This document shows, piece by piece, positions 60,653 to 64,000 of a DNA stretch of 64,000 nt (position 1 is its first letter; the number at the start of each line of letters is the position of its first letter). The position numbers and the translations under genes are program-made. The DNA is taken from NCBI RefSeq assembly GCF_000210295.1, contig NC_026743.1, forward strand, positions 2,790,001 through 2,854,000, read 5' to 3'. The notes under the pieces were generated by a model. The model did no database searches, was not told where the DNA came from, and saw nothing but the letters and a program-made list of their open reading frames with translations. The DNA comes from Trypanosoma brucei gambiense DAL972 (lineage: Eukaryota > Euglenozoa > Kinetoplastea > Trypanosomatida > Trypanosomatidae).

Positions 60653-60950
60653 GTGCAAGACTTCTCGACAGTATATCGGATACGGGTAGTGTACATTCCA
60701 TTGTGTCTACTTTGCATTTAAAACATGTGCCTTTCAGTGAGCCCCTGTATCTTTTTGAGTGGTTTCAGACTTATCGGTTTGCTTGGCCTATGGCTTACCC
60801 CCTTTTTTTCCTTACACTGCATGATGCAACAACAATCCAGCACCTGAGTGCATACTGACACACGTGGAAGGAACGGGGTTGAAGAACATTTAGGAGGAGT
60901 GAAGGCTTCAGATACTGGGGTTTGTAGGCATTCCAGTGTTAAAAGTTAAT

Positions 60951-62063
60951 ATGCGCGCAACTGCGGACAAACACGTATCGTTCGCCTCTGAGCTCGTGAC
61001 GGCGTCGTGGGCAACGGCAAACAGTAAGACACGTGAGAGGAATACCACTTCCCGTTGTGGTGAACGTCCCACTGACGGGATGAGCCTTGCCCTGTTCCAT
61101 TCGGGGTCACTAGCTCTTCAAGCAGTTGATTCCCTCCGTCTCGAGCTCGAACTACCGCTTGTTACCCGGTATCGTGTGTTAAACTATCTTTGGCGGCACT
61201 GCTATCAAAGTTGGCAAGAAGAAAACGCGGCGACTCTTCCTCCACGGCCCGCTGGTGTGGAGCACTCAGCTGACGAATATCTGCGCATTTGTCGCTGCGA
61301 CGGGGGCATGGCGGGCGCGATATCATCCACATCGTTAAAACTTGTGGACGGCATCACACTCCATCGACTTACATACCTTGCGGATGATGCAGGCCACCTT
61401 CATCCGTACTCGAGGCGGCTGGATCCCGTCACGAGACCAATTGTTAGGTTTCTGAGGCAAACATGCACGTTGCAGTTGAGTCGCCGACAAAACAATATTA
61501 TTTGTTTGCTGCCAAAACTCGTGGAGATCATCATTATCCTCTGTTATAAACTGGAGCTTAGTGCCCAGAGGTATGGACAGTGGCGACTGCCACCGCGTCA
61601 CCTCACTTCCGAGGGGTGCAACTACCAAAAAAACGGCAGTGAGGGCAAAAACGAGCGGGAAGGTGGCGACTTCAGCCTTTCCCGCCTTACACACACCTGC
61701 AATTCTCGCAGCAGTGTGTCTCTTAGTTGGACAAACCGCTGTACATGGTGGTTAGCCCGGGCGTGCCAGCGCGCATCAGCTCGACCCCATCGACTGTTTG
61801 CACATCTGAGAGCGCTGCTGTTAGATCCCGGGCCCATGTGTCACGTAAAGGCTGGTTACTTACAATTCCTTGCAGTCCGCTTCTTTCCTGACCTTCCGTC
61901 CATTCAGTATCCCGTGGCCACGTTCCATCCAGAGACTTTTGTGTGGAAGTCGGAGGATGGAAGTGCTAATGGTTTGGAGGAGACGGGCAAAACTCATACA
62001 CTGCAGGAGTCTCTGAATCATAAGGTAAAGTTAAAGATTTCCCCGCATTCTAACTCAAAATGA
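60951..62063 (+). CDS. Unrecognised protein of 370 residues
   Basis: First ATG at 60951 (MRATADKHVSFASELV), five codons into an open frame that begins at GTG. A helical, Leu-rich region (LALQAVDSLRLELELPL) is followed by a long Arg/His/Cys-containing part: RICRCDGGMAG, a hydrophobic stretch (NIICLLPKLVEIIIILCYKL) that could be a buried helix rather than a membrane span, and WTNRCTWWLARACQRASARPHRLF. It ends in a basic Ser/Lys tail. No recognised domain. ORF length and array position support a real gene. Confidence 0.65.
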   Translation: MRATADKHVSFASELVTASWATANSKTRERNTTSRCGERPTDGMSLALFHSGSLALQAVDSLRLELELPLVTRYRVLNYLWRHCYQSWQEENAATLPPRPAGVEHSADEYLRICRCDGGMAGAISSTSLKLVDGITLHRLTYLADDAGHLHPYSRRLDPVTRPIVRFLRQTCTLQLSRRQNNIICLLPKLVEIIIILCYKLELSAQRYGQWRLPPRHLTSEGCNYQKNGSEGKNEREGGDFSLSRLTHTCNSRSSVSLSWTNRCTWWLARACQRASARPHRLFAHLRALLLDPGPMCHVKAGYLQFLAVRFFPDLPSIQYPVATFHPETFVWKSEDGSANGLEETGKTHTLQESLNHKVKLKISPHSNSK

Positions 62064-62508
62064 AGACGGGGCTTTGATGGATTCTTCATTCGCTCTCACT
62101 TTGTAGTTCTCATCGTTTTAATACTCTTCTATGCAGTAATATATATATATTTATTTATCAAAAAAAAATTTACCTATGTTCTGCCGGTAAATGTCGCTAT
62201 CCTTCGTTTAGTTGGCACTCTGTATGTTTTGTGGGGGTAGCCGCGTGTAGTTTTATTTGTTTTATTTTCTCGCGTATATGGCTTACTGGTACGCTTCATG
62301 TTTTTCGTTTTTTGCATTGGTGTCGTCCAGTACTTAATTCATCATATTCATCTTATATTTTTCCTCGTTATTGTTCCTGAGGGTATTTTGCGGAGGAAAA
62401 GGGAAGGAAGCTACCTGTTACATACCCGTTTATTTTGCTTGGTTGCTTCTTTGATTTCCGTAACGTAACCTCCAATACAATTGTTGTGAAGGTCCGTGCA
62501 GCGGAGTC
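62064..62508. other. Intergenic region, no gene seen
   Basis: AT-rich with a (TA) run near 62140-62150 and a poly-A run (about 62160-62168). T-rich sequence at 62240-62380 and a CTTGGTTGCTTCTTTGATTTCC tract at about 62438-62459 serve as the probable splice region. Confidence 0.5.
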
Positions 62509-63192
62509 ATGCGATCAGCCACTGAATATACAGATGGTCTGCTAGGGCTTCCAACTTCACCGCAACTAGCCACACATAAAGAAAGAAGTGGAGGCACTCA
62601 AGTAGGCTTGTGCCCGTGCTTCCGCATCGCAGCCGGCGAATTCATGCACATATATGCGATTTTAAAGGAGGAGCGACTTTCCTGGCGAGACGATTTTTTT
62701 GACGTTAGTCAGCTTTCAGTACCGCGAAGTACGTCGGAAGTGCTTGAGAGGTTGAACCTCAACTTGCCCTTCTACGCGGCCAACTACATGACGGTGTGCA
62801 TTGTCGTGACGTCTCTTTTATTGTTTCTCAACCCTTATTTCCTCATCTTATTATGTTCCTTAGTTCTCTTACTGCGTGGTTTGTTTCTCCACGGGAAATA
62901 CCAAGGAAGACCTAACCATTGCATCTACATAGGTGGGGTGACTGTCTCGTATTATCGCCTTTTGATTGTGACGCTTTTCGTTCTTTTTTTATTTCCTGTT
63001 GTTTGGAGTGGGATCCTTAACCTGCTTTTTCTTTTGCTCGTAGGCACCGCTCTTGTTCTTCCGCATGCGGTGTCGCGTCGGCCTGTGTACTTCCATGATG
63101 AGGAACTAGAGAAGCGACGACCAAAGGCTCTTCAATATGTGGTTGTCTTTCTGCTCCACTTTTTGAGTTACATGGAGAGCCCTAACAAGTGA
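62509..63192 (+). CDS. PRA1 family protein (prenylated Rab acceptor)
   Basis: A 227-residue protein. SVPRSTSEVLERLNLNLPFYAANYMTV matches the PRA1 core ('vPrslseal.Rl..Nl.yF..NY'), followed by hydrophobic hairpins (CIVVTSLLLFLNPYFLILLCSLVLLL and LLIVTLFVLFLFPVVW, with LLFLLLVGTALVL), the family's two-hairpin layout. PRA1/Yip3 proteins act at ER/Golgi membranes on prenylated Rab GTPases, helping their membrane delivery. The N-terminal 60 residues are polar and the C-terminus is basic (EKRRPKALQYVV). Length matches the family. ATG at 62509. Confidence 0.8.
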   Translation: MRSATEYTDGLLGLPTSPQLATHKERSGGTQVGLCPCFRIAAGEFMHIYAILKEERLSWRDDFFDVSQLSVPRSTSEVLERLNLNLPFYAANYMTVCIVVTSLLLFLNPYFLILLCSLVLLLRGLFLHGKYQGRPNHCIYIGGVTVSYYRLLIVTLFVLFLFPVVWSGILNLLFLLLVGTALVLPHAVSRRPVYFHDEELEKRRPKALQYVVVFLLHFLSYMESPNK

Positions 63193-63782
63193 AAATTATT
63201 TCTCCAATTTCCTACCTATTGCTTTGTGTTTTTTGCTTTGTTCAATCGGTGGTGTGTCCTGATCGAAGAGTAACGCTGCATGAAAACCTCAGCCCTACAT
63301 TTTTTTTGCAAGTGATCGATAGCGGGACCGGCACTTTTATTGTTTTATAATGGGCAACGAGAAGTGCTACAAGATGCTGTGAGGGTAAGCAGTGTCTGAC
63401 TATGCTTTTTTACTACTCATGCTTCGGTACAGCTACGCAACGTCACAACACCTTCACCTTTTTCATACACGTGCACACACGTGTTCGCTTATTTACCCTA
63501 TGAGGGGTTCACTTTATTCCTACACTTTGTACCACGCTCACACTTACGTGCGGCGTAACGGTTATTGAATTTTTTTCTTGTTTATTGTTTCTTTGAGTGC
63601 ATTTGCAACGTGCATGCCTTGATGTTGGAGTGTATGTGTATATATTTGTGTGCGTTCTGAAGTATGCAGGGTTTACTGCACGTTACGTCTTCCCTTCCTT
63701 GTCGTCGAGTGCATAACTCTGACGTAAACAAAAACAAAAAAGAGTAGAGAACAAATAGAGTGGAATACACTGCCCCATTTCT
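63193..63782. other. Intergenic region, no gene seen
   Basis: T-rich sequence with a CACGTGCACACACGTG near-palindrome (63470-63483 region) and a pyrimidine tract CTTCCCTTCCTTGTCG at about 63689-63704, which is followed by AGs and then the ATG at 63783. Confidence 0.45.
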
Positions 63783-64000
63783 ATGGGAAGAAATAAATCC
63801 CATGCGCCGTACCTTGGGGTATTAGAAGATGGCCTCAACACATTACAGCGCATACAACAGTGGGGAGCTGCCGCAGAGCTGTTATACACCCCGAACAGCC
63901 TTGTGAGCAGCCCACAGAGCTCGAACGAACCGCACGCATTAACTGTGGCCCGTCAAATCGCTACCATCATGGCGCGACTGAATGAATTGTGTAGACGTGA
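63783..64000 (+). CDS. 5' end of an unrecognised gene, cut by the window
   Basis: ATG at 63783 opens a frame that runs without a stop for 72 codons to the window end: MGRNKSHAPYLGVLEDGLNT, then LQRIQQWGAAAELLYTPNSL, then a Ser/Pro stretch and VARQIATIMARLNELCRR. The start is soluble and mainly helical, with no signal peptide. An upstream pyrimidine tract with AGs fits a splice acceptor. Family unknown from this fragment. Confidence 0.6.
   Translation, partial: MGRNKSHAPYLGVLEDGLNTLQRIQQWGAAAELLYTPNSLVSSPQSSNEPHALTVARQIATIMARLNELCRR

Noticed and set aside
1..64000. tRNA, snoRNA cluster, retroelement or VSG-type surface genes
   Set aside because: I scanned for tRNA B-box patterns, reverse-transcriptase motifs and surface-antigen features by eye and found nothing convincing; a covariance-model and retroelement search would be decisive.

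Overview
The window looks like nuclear chromosomal DNA of a kinetoplastid protist. Trypanosoma, and most likely the T. brucei group, fits best, but that attribution rests on style and protein resemblance, not on a search. The signs are: about 24 intronless genes all on the + strand, head to tail as in a polycistronic transcription unit; long pyrimidine tracts followed by AG just upstream of ATG codons (trans-splice acceptors); AT-rich intergenic DNA full of microsatellites; and divergent but complete eukaryotic housekeeping proteins. There are no operons, Shine-Dalgarno sites, CRISPR arrays or clear tRNA/rRNA genes.

Layout. 1-6.6 kb: the 3' part of an unknown membrane protein, a thioredoxin-like protein, an MFS transporter, a small MOZART1-like candidate and a 3-hydroxybutyrate-dehydrogenase-type SDR. 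6.6-21.3 kb: a UbiB/ADCK kinase, the splicing factor CWC15, an unknown protein, a kynurenine/glutamine transaminase, a syntaxin-16-like SNARE ending in a CaaX box, NIP7, ISD11, a short PIG-F/GPI11-like protein, a RAD51 paralogue and a charged putative nuclear protein. 21.3-29 kb: a MAP kinase isolated between two very long AT-rich non-coding stretches. 29-33.4 kb: a probable organellar protein, then a gene graveyard containing a decayed STE/MAP3K-like kinase broken over three reading frames. 33.4-45.7 kb: a giant F-box/multi-membrane protein, an unknown protein, a tandem duplication of a one-RRM protein with its splice signals, and a WW protein. 45.7-64 kb: a 2192-residue TPR protein with a degenerate CHAT domain, a protein with an EF-hand-like region and two ubiquitin-like domains, an NRF-6-type acyltransferase-3, a PPR-like helical-repeat protein, an unknown protein, a PRA1 family protein and the 5' end of a further gene.

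The neighbours do not form one pathway, as expected of a kinetoplastid array in which each mRNA is processed by trans-splicing and regulated post-transcriptionally. Themes that recur are mitochondrial biology (ISD11, UbiB kinase, possibly the SDR), membrane traffic (SNARE, PRA1), RNA/ribosome biology (CWC15, NIP7, RRM pair) and signalling (MAPK, kinase relic). The most unusual items are the Qa-SNARE with a lipidation box in place of a membrane anchor, the CHAT domain without its catalytic dyad, the F-box/polytopic fusion, the MOZART1-like candidate and the kinase relic.
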